A DNA stretch of 64,000 nt from Anaeramoeba ignava. Taxonomy: Eukaryota > Metamonada > Anaeramoebidae. The DNA is taken from contig JAPDFW010000097.1 in assembly GCA_028826165.1 (NCBI GenBank), forward strand, positions 1-64,000, read 5' to 3'. Below are positions 11,664 to 21,187 of this stretch, one piece after another; the first letter of the stretch is position 1; every line of letters begins with the position of its first letter. Under the pieces are notes generated by a model. It saw only the letters and a list, made by a program, of their open reading frames with translations. It did not search any database and was not told the DNA's origin. The translations under genes and the position numbers were made by a program.

Positions 11664-11842
11664 ATAATAAAAACGTCAAAATCTCTTCTTGTTTTTTTTT
11701 TTTGTTTTAAAATTAACTTTTTTACATTCGACTTTGAAAAGATTTGTTTTTTGTTTTGTTTTGTTTTTTGTTTGTTTGTTTTTTGATCAAAATTTTTTGT
11801 TTTCTTTGTTTTCATTTTTTATTCCAAATTTTTCTTTTTTAA
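11664..11842. other. Short intergenic region, no gene seen
   Basis: The T-rich spacer between the F-box gene and the DYRK gene holds the 3' end of one and the upstream sequence of the other. No separate element was recognised. Confidence 0.4.
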
Positions 11843-14683
11843 ATGTCAAAAAAATATTTTCAAGAAATGAATCAAGAAATAAATCAAGAAAATTTGAAAA
11901 AGAAAAACAAAATAAATCAAAATTTAATTGAAAATAAATTTCCAAAATTCTCAAAAAAAAACATTAATCCATTTGATAATAAAAATAAGAAAGTTTTCTC
12001 TCAAAAAATCAAGAAAACAATTATAAATCAAGAAAATAATTTAGATAAAAAACAAAATTTAGAAGAAAATCAAATCAAAAACAAATTTGAACCTCAAAAC
12101 AAAACAACTTTTTCAAGGCTTTGTAGAATTTATCAACCTCGGTTTAAAGTTAAAATAAATCAAAATAAATTGAATCCAAATAATCAAAATAAATTTAATA
12201 AAAATAATCAAATTAATCAAATTAAATTCAATCCAAATAATCAAATTAAATCAAATAAAAATAATCAAAATAATCAAAATAAATTAAATAAAAATAATCA
12301 AATTAAATTGAATCAAAATAATCAAAATAAATTCAATCCAAATAATCAATTTAATCAAAATCCAAATAATCAAAATAAATTCAATAAAAATAATCAAAAT
12401 AAATTTAATAAAAATAATCAAAATAAATTCAATCCAAATAATCAAAATAAATTGAATCCAAATAATCGAAATAAATTGAATCCAAATAATCAAATTAAAT
12501 TTAATCCAAATAATCAAATTAAATTGAATAAAAATAATCAAAATAAATTGAATCCAAATAATCAAATTAAATTGAATAAAAATAATCAAAATAAATTGAA
12601 TAAAAATAATCAAAATGAATTGAATCCAAATAATCAAATTAAATTGAATAAAAATAATCAAAATAAAAATAAAAATCAAATTAAATTGAATAAAAATAAT
12701 CAAAATAATCAAAATAAATTTAATCCAAATAATCAAATTAAATTCAATAAAAATAATCAAAATGAATTGAATAAAAATAATCAAAATAATCAAAATAAAT
12801 TGAATAAAAATAATCAAAATAAATTGAATAAAAATAATCAAATTAAATTAAATAAAAATAATCAAATTAAATTCAATAAAAATAATCAAATTAAATTGAA
12901 TAAAAATAATCAAAATAATCAAAATAAATTTAATCCAAATAATCAAATTAAATTCAATAAAAATAATCAAAATGAATTGAATAAAAATAATCAAATTAAA
13001 TTAAATCCAAATAATCAAATTAAATCAAATAAAAATAATCAAATTAAATTCAATAAAAATAATCAAATTAAATTGAATAAAAATAATCAAATTAAATTTA
13101 ATCCAAATAATCAAATTAAATTCAATAAAAATAATCAAATTAAATTGAATCCAAATAATCAAATTAAATTAAATAAAAATAATCAAAATAAATTGAATAA
13201 AAATAATCAAATTAAATTGAATAAAAATAATCAAAATAAATTCAATCCAAATAATCAAATTAAATTGAATAAAAATAATCAAAATAAATTCAATAAAAAT
13301 AATCAAAATAAATTCAATCCAAATAATCAATTTAATCAAAATCCAAATAATCAAAATAAATTGAATAAAAATAATCGAAATAAATTGAATAAAAATAATC
13401 AAATTAAATTCAATAAAAATAATCCTTGTATTGTGGCTCACAAAATTAATCTTATAATCCCTTCCAAAAAAGAAAATAATCAAAATCAAAATCAAAATCA
13501 AAATCAAAATCAAAATTTAAATCAAAATCAAAATCAAAATCAAATTCAAATTCAAACAAAATTTCGAAAACCAATATTGACAAGTAAACAAAAACCAAAT
13601 ATAAAAATATTAAATCAACTTACAGAATTTGAAAAACATGAAATAATTCAATACTGCAAGGTTTATTTCTTGGGAAATAAATTAATGAAGATGGAAAACA
13701 ATTTCAATGATTCAAAGGGATTTTACAAATGTATAATTGGAGATCATATTTTTTATCGATATGAAATTTTGAAAATTCTTGGAAGAGGAGCATTTGGACA
13801 AGTTATTTTATGCAAGGATCACAAAATTTATAATTCACAAGTTGCAATCAAAATTATTCGCAATAGAAAAAAATTATATAATCAAGGCAAAATTGAAATT
13901 GAGATATTAAAATACATCAAATCTTGTGGGAAAGGAAGTAACAAAAACATTGTTGAAATTTATCATTCTTTCAATTTTCGAGGTCATTTATGTATTGTAT
14001 TTGAACTTCTTGGACCAAATTTATTTGATATTATTAAACAAAATCATTTTAGAGGATTAAATATTCAGTTTGTAAAAGAAGTCGCAAATCAACTTTTAAA
14101 ATCAATGAATATTCTTTCAAAAGAAAAAATAATACATTGTGATATAAAACCAGAAAATGTATTGATAAAAAATGTGAAAAAAAATAATGAAATTAAATTG
14201 ATTGATTTTGGAAGTAGTTGCTTTGAAAATAACACAATTTACACTTATATTCAATCCAGATTTTATCGTTCTCCTGAAGTTATTTTGGGGATGAAATATG
14301 GACTTCCTATTGATATTTGGTCTTTAGGATGTTTACTTGTTGAACTTTTTACTGGTTTACCACTTTTTCCAGGAGAATCAGAACAAGAACAACTACTTCT
14401 TATTATGCAAGTAATTGGTGTTCCTTCAAAAGAATTTATTCAAAAAGGAACCCGTAGCAAATATTTTTTTAACGATGATTATTCTCCAATTATTTTCCCT
14501 AATTCAAGAGGATTACTTCATAAACCTTCTTCGAAAAAACTTTGTTCTATTCTCCATCTTCCTTCTGATTCTCTTTTTCTTCATTTTGTTTCTTCTTGTT
14601 TGGAATGGGAACCTGAAAAAAGAATTACTCCAGAAAATGCTTTAAAGCATATTTGGTTTAAATTTCATGAGAAGAGTCAATAA
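11843..14683 (+). CDS. DYRK2: DYRK2-class dual-specificity protein kinase with a long Asn-rich N-terminus
   Basis: Single exon, 946 residues. Residues about 110-530 are an Asn/Gln/Lys octapeptide repeat and 545-570 an NQ run. Around residue 592 LTEFEKHEIIQYCKVYFLG matches the DYRK homology box that precedes class-2 DYRK kinases. The kinase domain (about 634-940) has glycine loop GRGAFGQV, catalytic Lys in VAIKIIR, loop HCDIKPEN, DFGSSC and the activation-loop YTYIQSRFYR with the autophosphorylated second Tyr. The APE equivalent SPEVILG and a CMGC insert are present. DYRKs autophosphorylate on Tyr during folding and then act on Ser/Thr substrates in cell-cycle, stress and cytoskeletal control. 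All catalytic residues are intact. The first Met is chosen because the open frame upstream is T-rich non-coding sequence. Confidence 0.92.
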   Translation: MSKKYFQEMNQEINQENLKKKNKINQNLIENKFPKFSKKNINPFDNKNKKVFSQKIKKTIINQENNLDKKQNLEENQIKNKFEPQNKTTFSRLCRIYQPRFKVKINQNKLNPNNQNKFNKNNQINQIKFNPNNQIKSNKNNQNNQNKLNKNNQIKLNQNNQNKFNPNNQFNQNPNNQNKFNKNNQNKFNKNNQNKFNPNNQNKLNPNNRNKLNPNNQIKFNPNNQIKLNKNNQNKLNPNNQIKLNKNNQNKLNKNNQNELNPNNQIKLNKNNQNKNKNQIKLNKNNQNNQNKFNPNNQIKFNKNNQNELNKNNQNNQNKLNKNNQNKLNKNNQIKLNKNNQIKFNKNNQIKLNKNNQNNQNKFNPNNQIKFNKNNQNELNKNNQIKLNPNNQIKSNKNNQIKFNKNNQIKLNKNNQIKFNPNNQIKFNKNNQIKLNPNNQIKLNKNNQNKLNKNNQIKLNKNNQNKFNPNNQIKLNKNNQNKFNKNNQNKFNPNNQFNQNPNNQNKLNKNNRNKLNKNNQIKFNKNNPCIVAHKINLIIPSKKENNQNQNQNQNQNQNLNQNQNQNQIQIQTKFRKPILTSKQKPNIKILNQLTEFEKHEIIQYCKVYFLGNKLMKMENNFNDSKGFYKCIIGDHIFYRYEILKILGRGAFGQVILCKDHKIYNSQVAIKIIRNRKKLYNQGKIEIEILKYIKSCGKGSNKNIVEIYHSFNFRGHLCIVFELLGPNLFDIIKQNHFRGLNIQFVKEVANQLLKSMNILSKEKIIHCDIKPENVLIKNVKKNNEIKLIDFGSSCFENNTIYTYIQSRFYRSPEVILGMKYGLPIDIWSLGCLLVELFTGLPLFPGESEQEQLLLIMQVIGVPSKEFIQKGTRSKYFFNDDYSPIIFPNSRGLLHKPSSKKLCSILHLPSDSLFLHFVSSCLEWEPEKRITPENALKHIWFKFHEKSQ
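12166..13425 (+). repeat. 24-nt coding repeat in the DYRK gene
   Basis: About 50 copies of a 24-nt unit encode an octapeptide of the type LNKNNQNK or LNPNNQIK. Lys/Pro alternate at the third position and Asn/Ile at the seventh. Length remains a multiple of three, as expected for translated sequence. Confidence 0.9.
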
Positions 14684-15337
14684 GAAACTATATTAGATTA
14701 AAAATTATCGATTTAATTTATTTGAATTTTTCATTTTGCATTTTGCATTTTGCATTTTAAATATTGAATTGAATTGAATTAAATATTGAATTGAATTAAA
14801 TTGAATTAAATATTGAATATTGAATATTGAATTGAATATTAAATTGAATTGAATATTAAATTGAATTGAATTGAATATTGAATTGAATATTAAATATCAA
14901 ATTGAATATTGAATATTAAATATTGAATTGAATTGAATTGAATATTAAATATTAAATATCAAATTGAATTGAATATTGAATATTGAATTGAATTGAATTG
15001 AATTGAATTGAATTGAATTGAATTGAATATTGAATATTAAATATTGAATTGAATTGAATTGAATAAATATTAAATATTGAATTGAATTGAATTGAATTAA
15101 ATATTAAATTGAATTGAATATTGAATATTAAATTGAATTGAATTGAATTGAATATTGAATTGAATTGAATTAAATTAAATATTGAATTGAATTGAATTGA
15201 ATTAAATATTAAATTGAATTGAATATTGAATATTAAATTGAATTGAATTGAATTGAATTAAATATCAAATATTGAATTGAATTGAATCAACTTTTTGGAA
15301 AAAAAATATTTAAAAATAAATTCATTTGGAAATGGAT
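14684..15337. repeat. TTGAA pentamer / TATTGAA heptamer array in a convergent intergenic gap
   Basis: From about 14757 to 15290 the gap between the DYRK and TIPIN stops is made of TTGAA units broken by TATTGAA and TATTAAA units. An ATTTTGC triplicate lies just before it (about 14728-14758). No gene is visible. Confidence 0.8.
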
Positions 15338-15811
15338 TTATTGAATAAATTGATTTTGAAATTGATTTTCAGATTTCTTTTCAGATTTCTTTTCAGATTT
15401 CTTTGGTTCTTCCTCTATTTTAGTTGATTCCATTGATTCCATTTCAGAAATAACAGATATTCTTTGACCAAAATGAATTATAGTTTTTGAAAAATCATAA
15501 AAATCAAAATTTGGAGCTAATTCATAAGCCCAATCTTGATAAAATTTAAGAAAAATTTGTAAATCCTCTTTTTCATTTCCTTCACCTTCAAGTTTTGGTT
15601 TGATTTGATTTGGAAAATTTCTTTTAATATAACGAATTCCTTTTGGACCTGTTATTAAAGTTGGAATTGGAGTTTTATTTCTTTTTTTTTTTGAATTTGA
15701 TTCAACTCCATATTGTTTTAAAAAATTTTCAGTTTTTTCTGGAATTTTTGATAATTCAAATGTTTCTTCATTTAAATTAAAATCTAAATTTGAATCTAAA
15801 TTTGAATCCAT
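15338..15811 (-). CDS. TIPIN: TIPIN/Swi3/Csm3 replication fork protection protein
   Basis: Single exon, 157 residues. The centre (about residues 45-115) carries the Swi3 domain: TPIPTLITGPKGIRYI, EKEDLQIFLKFYQDWAYEL, then PNFDFYDFSKTIIHFG, the short helical domain that binds Timeless/Tof1. The N-terminus is a DSNLDSNLD repeat and the C-terminus an acidic/Lys tail with KKSE repeats. With Timeless it travels with the replisome, stabilises paused forks and supports checkpoint signalling and cohesion. It lies 43 bp downstream of the TCF25 stop on the same strand. The protein is shorter than animal TIPIN but covers the conserved core. Assignment is by motif recognition; a Timeless partner is not in this window. 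Confidence 0.8.
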   Translation of the reverse strand: MDSNLDSNLDFNLNEETFELSKIPEKTENFLKQYGVESNSKKKRNKTPIPTLITGPKGIRYIKRNFPNQIKPKLEGEGNEKEDLQIFLKFYQDWAYELAPNFDFYDFSKTIIHFGQRISVISEMESMESTKIEEEPKKSEKKSEKKSENQFQNQFIQ

Positions 15812-15854
15812 TTTTTAAAAAAAAAGAAAATTGAAAATTGAAAATTTAAAAAAA

Positions 15855-18204
15855 TTAAAAAAAAAAGGAATTTTTTAACGAACATTCCAAAAAAAAAAAA
15901 TTTATTCTCTTCTTTTTAATTTCTAATTTAAAATTATCATTATCATTATCATTGTTGTTATTTTCTTGTATTAAATTATCAATTTGTGGAAATTCTTCAT
16001 TTAAAGATTGAATAAAATTCAAAAAATCTAAATCTAAATTTAAATTTAAATCTAAATCTAAATTATTTGGTTCTTGAGTAACAAATTCATAAGGAAAAGA
16101 ACAAGTTCGATTTGACATTATAAGATAATGAAAAGGTTTTTGTTTCTCAATTTGTTCAAAAACTTCCAAAATTTGTGAAAAATTTTTACTCAAAACTTGA
16201 TTTTTTGTTTTTCCATTAAATTTCATTGCAATTTCCCAAGCATTCCTTCCAATCCACGAAGAAATTGTCTCAACTTTTTTGTTTGAAGAATTTTGTTTGA
16301 CCAAATGCAAAGGTTTTGTTTTCCAAAAATGATAATTTCTTTCCACATAAAAATCAATAATAGAATTTAAAGTGCGATTTTTATTCCAAATTTCAGAATT
16401 TTTCAAAGCATTGCTAAAATAATCAGAGCAAATAATCTCTTCCCATGTTACAGCTTGAAGATTGCTTTCCTCGAGAAAGATACTCCCTGAATATTGGCAT
16501 TTTTCTTGGATTTTCAGAAGTATAATAGGATATTTCAAAAGACAATCTTGGATCATTTCATCACAAGTCACCATTTCATCAACAATCCAGTTATCAAACT
16601 CTAATTCCTGATTACCAGAATTAACCAAATTAATATTCGGAAATTTCATTCTTCCTTTCAAGTCTTTTTTTTCCTGTTCCATTTGGAAACATGCTAATGC
16701 CCTTGTGAATATTAAAGATGGAAGCAAAAAAATTGGAATTTGTTTATAATTTGCAAAAAATTGAGGAAATTGAATAAAAAAATCATAATTCTTTGAATAT
16801 ATTCCTGGGAAATCAATAAATAATAAGGAATTCATTGGATCCTTTTCTGGATTAAATGAGAATAAGAGCTTGAATAGATTGAAAGATGTTTCATAACATC
16901 CTTTTCTTGTAGTCATATGAGCAAGTTGGAAAATTGCTCGGAAAATTATTCTTTAATAAAATTTAATAAAATTTAATAAAATTTAATAAAAAGCTTGTTA
17001 TTATTATTTTTTTTTGAGTTTTCATTTCTATTTTGCTTGATAATTTACGAGTTATTTGCGTTGTATTCAAATCTATTATTTCCTTTCCCAATTTTTAAAT
17101 CTTCACAAAACTTTTTTTCAATTGATAAAGCTGCACAACTTAACCAATCAATATATGATTGAATTTCTCTGTTTAAAAGTGAAATCTCAGATATTTGAAG
17201 ACAAGTATCTATTAAATTGATAGTAAATATAGTTGGATTTTAAATGAAAAAAAAATTTTAAATAAAGAAAAATCAATCCAAAAATTTTCTTCCGTTTTTC
17301 TTTTTTCGTTTTTCTTTTTCTTTTCTTTACCAATATGATCAGGTATTTTTTGTAAAATTAATAATAAATTTTGAGGATCAGCTCCATTTCTAAGAATTTG
17401 TTCAAATTCATTTTGAATACTTGAATAAAAATCATTGTGAATGAAATCAAACCAATTTTCTTTAAAAAGAATGAAATATTTAAAAAAGGAATCATTTTGT
17501 TTTTTTTTTATAAAATAAATTCCAACAATTTAACCATTAAATATGATATAAATCTTGATAATACCTCCATTTTTATTTTCAGATAAAATCATATATAATC
17601 CTGATGGAATATTTGGGTTCCATTTTGGATTTGGATTTACAAATAATCCTTCTGTTTCTTGAATATGTCTTATTATTTGTCTTCTTGGTTTTTGTTTTTG
17701 TTTTTGTTTTTGTTTTGATTTGTTTATTATTCTGGATTTTGAAACGATTTTTTTACCAAAAATTTTTTTTAATTCATTTTCATAATTTAATTTTGATGGA
17801 TTAACTGATAAAAATTGGAAAAGTAAATTATTTTGATTTTGATTTTGATTTAGATTTTGATTTTGATTTTGAATTTGATTTTGATTTTGATTTTGATTTT
17901 GATTTTGATTTTGATTTTGATTTTGATTTTGATTTTGATTTTGATTTTGATTTTGAATTTGATTTTGATTTTGATTTTGATTTTGATTTTGATTTTGATT
18001 TTGATTTTGATTCTTTTTCTTATTTTTGTTTTTATTTTTGTTTCTATTTTTGTTTCTGTTTTTATTTTTGTTTTTATTTTTGTTTTTATTTTTGTTTCTG
18101 TTTTTATTTTTGTTTCTGTTTTTATTTTTGTTTCTGTTTTTATTTTTATTTGAATGCATTTTATAAAAATGAAAAAATGGGCCAATTCCATCCTCATTTG
18201 CCAC
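15855..18204 (-). CDS. TCF25: TCF25/Rqc1 homologue (ribosome quality control)
   Basis: Four exons in phase: 18204-17565, 17459-17331, 17208-17049, 16950-15855, giving 674 residues. After a Lys/Asn/Gln repeat N-terminus comes FLSVNPSKLNYENELKKIFG, equal to the family's LNPDTELKRYFG signature. The helical repeat core follows: DPQNLLLILQKIPDHI|DTCLQISEIS, IFRAIFQLAHMTTRKGCYE, FSFNPEKDPMNSLLFIDFPG and IFLLPSLIFTRALACF, in the same order as human TCF25. Exon joins fall exactly in conserved blocks. TCF25/Rqc1 acts with Listerin and NEMF on stalled 60S subunits and directs K48 ubiquitin chains on nascent chains. The start Met is the first in the frame; an alternative Met lies 17 codons later. An Asp/Asn tail ends in a Phe-rich C-terminus. 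Confidence 0.85.
17825..18150 (-). repeat. Coding Gln-Asn and Lys-Asn dipeptide tracts in TCF25
   Basis: TTTTGA hexamers (plus strand) from about 17830 to 18010 encode QNQN. Related TTTTTA/TTTCTG units to 18145 encode KNKN and RNKN. The tract stays in frame with the TCF25 core. Confidence 0.8.
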
Positions 18205-18308
18205 ACGAAAAAAATAAAATTTTTTATATAAGAAATTTTTTTTTGTTTTTTAAAAATAATAAAAATTTCTTTTTGAGGATTTTAATTTTGATTTTGATTT
18301 TTATTTAT

Positions 18309-20579
18309 TTAAATCCTCTTTTCAACAAAATTATGAAAAGGAAATGATTCCCAAAAAAAAATCTCACGGAATTTTAAGGAGATTGTATTTAGGATTGCTC
18401 TCAAATTTGGGTCTTCTTTCCCTTTTTCTTCTAACTTATTCTTAAGAAATTGAATTTGTTGATACAACCTTCTTATTCTAAAATGGATTGTTTGAACTTC
18501 TTCTCTTTCTAGAAGAAATGCAAGCATATATCGAGTTTTTCTTCCATGTTTTTTTTGAATAAAATTAACAATTTGAGGGCATTCCCATCTTAAAAAGCAT
18601 CTCAAAAATCCAAATAAACATATGAAAGGTCCACAATCGTTGCTATTTTTTTGTAACTCTTTTTGCTTCCATTTAATAACCTTCAATTTTGCCTTCAATA
18701 ATGAATTAAGCTGATTTATTCCTCTAGAGTATATTTGATGTGGTTTACTATTAAAGATCTCCAATTCATTCTTATTTCGATGAAAAACTGCTAGAATCCA
18801 GTGATGTTGATAAAATAAGGGAATAATCCATTCATTTTTTATTGCAAGAAGCTCACTATTTTGGATTATTTGAGATCTAATCATTTCCAAATTTCCTGAA
18901 TCAAAAATAAAAAGATGTTGGGGTCGTTTGTAGCAGTAAAGAATTTGAAAAAAATTATCAATATCAGAAGTGGAAAACCAATTTTTAGTTGGGATCCAAG
19001 ATAAAATTCGATCTCTCCAAGTTGTAAATCTTCCAGGATCTAGACTTTCATTAATTCTCAGTGTTTCAATAATTTGATCTATGTTTTCCAGATTGTAAAT
19101 AAGATCCAAATTTTGTTGCATATTTTGTTGTTTACCTATCTCTTCTTGTATATTTCGTTCATTCTTTTCTGATTCCTTTTTTTCTTTCTCTGTTTGTTTT
19201 GACTTATGTTTTGACTTATGTTTTGATTTATGTTTAGATTTATGTTTTGACTTATGTTTTGATTTATGTTTAGATTTATGTTTAGATTTATGTTTTGATT
19301 TATCTTTAGATTTATGTTTTGATTTATGTTTAGATTTATGTTTAGATTTATGTTTTGATTTATCTTTAGATTTATCTTTAGATTTATCTTTAGATTTATG
19401 TTTTTGTTTATCCTTTTTTTTTGAAATAGGTTCTGAATTTGAATTATTTCTATCACAACTTGCTTTTTTCTCATCATTTTGAATAATATTAATTTTCTTT
19501 TCCTCATTTAACTTTCCTTTTTTTGTTGTTTTCCTTCTTTTTCTTTGTTGTTTATTCTCCATTTTGCTTTTGTTTTTTTCTTCCTCTTTTTTTAGCTTCT
19601 CTTCTTTTTGTGCACGTTTTATTTCTTTGATTACTTTTTTGTTTTCTTGTTTTTTTTCATATATCTTTGTTTCTTTTTCATTTCTAGTTGTTTTTCTCAA
19701 AGTACGTCCTTTTGCTGACAAATTATAAAGTGCAGCACAAACCAAAATGACTGCTTTATGTAAATGAAGATTGAGCCGCACTTTTTCTCTCAGAATTCTT
19801 TTCACCTTTAATATGGAGAAAACATTTTCTATAATAGATCTTTCTTTATTAATCAAATCATTTCTATCCTTTTGTTCTTTTGTAAAACCTTTTTTTCTTT
19901 TTTTGAATGGAGTGATAGAATATGAATGATGGAATGCCTTATCTCCTAAGACTTTATAAGGTTTTAATTTTTTATCCAAATCACATGCATAAACAGCAGG
20001 AGAATCATGCATAGATCCCTCAAAACCAACTGCAAAAAAAATTATGACTCCTTTTCGATCACAAACAACTATTGCTTTCATACAGCTTGTTCCTCTCTTC
20101 ATACTATACCAAGCTTTTTCATCTTTCAAAATTCTGCTTCGAGGAAAATCAGTCCCGTCAATTACACCAATAACAGAAGGAAGACCTACTTGATTCCATT
20201 CCGCTTCCAATCTTATAAGTTCTTCTCTTGGAGGAAATTGAATCTGGTTTTCCAGAATAGTTTTTAATTGTGTTAACACTTCTTCAATATATCTCTTCAC
20301 TGTTGTTGTCCCAATACGCCAAATCACTGCTAAAAAAGAATAAGAACAATAATGTTTTATCCAAGTTAATAGGATTAATAAACGATTGGGAAGATCCACT
20401 AATTTCTCGTTTCGAGAAGGACTATTAGGAGGACTTGAATTTTGCTTATTTGGAAATGCAGTTTGAATACCATTAATAAGAAATTCAATTGTTTGTCTTT
20501 TTTCTCCAGTAAAACTGAGCAAACTTTTTGGATCGTTTTTGATTTCTTCCCAAACATCTCTGTAAAGTAGATTTTTCAC
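18309..20579 (-). CDS. DDE_Tnp_4/Harbinger-like transposase fused to a Ulp1-like cysteine protease
   Basis: 756 residues from the in-frame Met; the frame is open further upstream (see the RHH entry). Residues 80-101 look like a helix-turn-helix (SFLAVIWRIGTTTVKRYIEE). The DDE nuclease spans about 133-290 with VIGVIDGTDFP (Asp141), GSMHDSPAVY (Asp192), VLGDKAFH and ERSIIENVFSILK (Glu251), the pattern of PIF/Harbinger-type transposases. A Lys-rich linker with a HKSK tetrapeptide repeat (19195-19410) joins a C48 protease-like domain: WIIPLFYQHHWILAVF (His), IFNSKP where Ulp1 proteases have Asp, and LQKNSNDCGPFICLF (Gln, Cys). Ulp1 relatives cleave SUMO-type conjugates. The Asp-to-Asn change may weaken but need not abolish activity. 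No frame breaks occur within these 756 codons. Confidence 0.85.
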   Translation of the reverse strand: MKNLLYRDVWEEIKNDPKSLLSFTGEKRQTIEFLINGIQTAFPNKQNSSPPNSPSRNEKLVDLPNRLLILLTWIKHYCSYSFLAVIWRIGTTTVKRYIEEVLTQLKTILENQIQFPPREELIRLEAEWNQVGLPSVIGVIDGTDFPRSRILKDEKAWYSMKRGTSCMKAIVVCDRKGVIIFFAVGFEGSMHDSPAVYACDLDKKLKPYKVLGDKAFHHSYSITPFKKRKKGFTKEQKDRNDLINKERSIIENVFSILKVKRILREKVRLNLHLHKAVILVCAALYNLSAKGRTLRKTTRNEKETKIYEKKQENKKVIKEIKRAQKEEKLKKEEEKNKSKMENKQQRKRRKTTKKGKLNEEKKINIIQNDEKKASCDRNNSNSEPISKKKDKQKHKSKDKSKDKSKDKSKHKSKHKSKHKSKHKSKDKSKHKSKHKSKHKSKHKSKHKSKHKSKHKSKHKSKQTEKEKKESEKNERNIQEEIGKQQNMQQNLDLIYNLENIDQIIETLRINESLDPGRFTTWRDRILSWIPTKNWFSTSDIDNFFQILYCYKRPQHLFIFDSGNLEMIRSQIIQNSELLAIKNEWIIPLFYQHHWILAVFHRNKNELEIFNSKPHQIYSRGINQLNSLLKAKLKVIKWKQKELQKNSNDCGPFICLFGFLRCFLRWECPQIVNFIQKKHGRKTRYMLAFLLEREEVQTIHFRIRRLYQQIQFLKNKLEEKGKEDPNLRAILNTISLKFREIFFWESFPFHNFVEKRI
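19195..19410 (-). repeat. 12-nt coding repeat (HKSK/DKSK) linking transposase and protease
   Basis: About 17 tandem 12-nt units encode a Lys/Ser/His tetrapeptide with occasional Asp. The tract is highly basic and probably disordered. Confidence 0.85.
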
Positions 20580-20824
20580 AATTTGAGACTGAAATTGTGA
20601 ATTCTGACTTGAAGATTGTGAAGAAATTGGAGAATTGGAATTTTGAGATGAAATGATTTTTGATTTATTGAGTGTGTCTTTTGATAAAGAAAAAATCTAT
20701 AGACTTCAATCATTTCTTGGATTAGTTCATCATAAGTGAGCGTGTTTTTGAGCTGCTTTAATTGATCTACAGTGTTTTTACTCACTTTAATTGTGGTATT
20801 TTTTGATTTAGAATTGTTATTCAT
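20576..20824 (-). CDS. Ribbon-helix-helix N-terminal piece of the transposase
   Basis: MNNNSKSKNTTIKVSKNTVD followed by QLKQLKNTLTYDELIQEMIE has the spacing of a prokaryote-style RHH DNA-binding domain: a short beta strand with alternating polar residues and then two helices, as in archaeal/bacterial antitoxin-like proteins. As written it ends at 20576. One extra T in the T6 run near 20693-20688 would join it to a Ser/Gln-rich linker (KDTLNKSKIISSQN..) that is open straight into the transposase frame. I therefore read it as the N-terminus of the same protein, split by a homopolymer frameshift that is either real or a consensus error. A separate small DNA-binding protein is the alternative. 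Confidence 0.55.
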   Translation of the reverse strand: MNNNSKSKNTTIKVSKNTVDQLKQLKNTLTYDELIQEMIEVYRFFLYQKTHSINQKSFHLKIPILQFLHNLQVRIHNFSLKL

Positions 20825-21187
20825 TTGTGTTGAGTTGAAAAAAATATTTAGAAATGAAAATAAAAAGAAAAAAATGAAATTGGATTGTTTATTTTTGGAT
20901 TAAAAAAAAAATTTTAGTTAAACATTCACTATTTCAATCTTAACTGGGTATACCTAAGTGTCGAAAATTTTCTTTGAGTATAATTTGAGTATTGGAATCG
21001 TTTTATTTTAAATAAATGAGGAGTTGAAATTTTGAAATTTTCCTTAGGAATCTCCCCAATGAAAAAAATGAAAAAAATGAAAAAATTATTTTGAAAAGAA
21101 ATTTTATTGAGAATTTATTATTTAAGAAAAAAAAAAATTATTTTCATCTAAATTTCGAAATTTCTTTTTTTGAAATTGATTTTCTAG
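20825..21187. other. Intergenic region with an imperfect inverted repeat (20943-21062)
   Basis: The left arm, 20943-20975, contains GGGTATACCTAAG and then GAAAATTT. The right arm, 21031-21060, reads on the other strand GGGGAGATTCCTAAG and then GAAAATTT. The rest is A/T-rich without a gene. Confidence 0.4.

Larger units (their letters stand above)
18309..20824 (-). mobile_element. Transposon-type coding unit: RHH + DDE transposase + Ulp1-like protease
   Basis: The unit combines a DNA-binding domain, DDE nuclease and C48-type protease, lies between TCF25 and the ATP9-type gene, and is transcribed with both. Terminal inverted repeats and target-site duplications were looked for by eye. None was found at 18205-18308, and only an imperfect inverted repeat at 20943-21062 on the upstream side. 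It may be an old element that has lost its ends or a domesticated gene. Confidence 0.65.
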
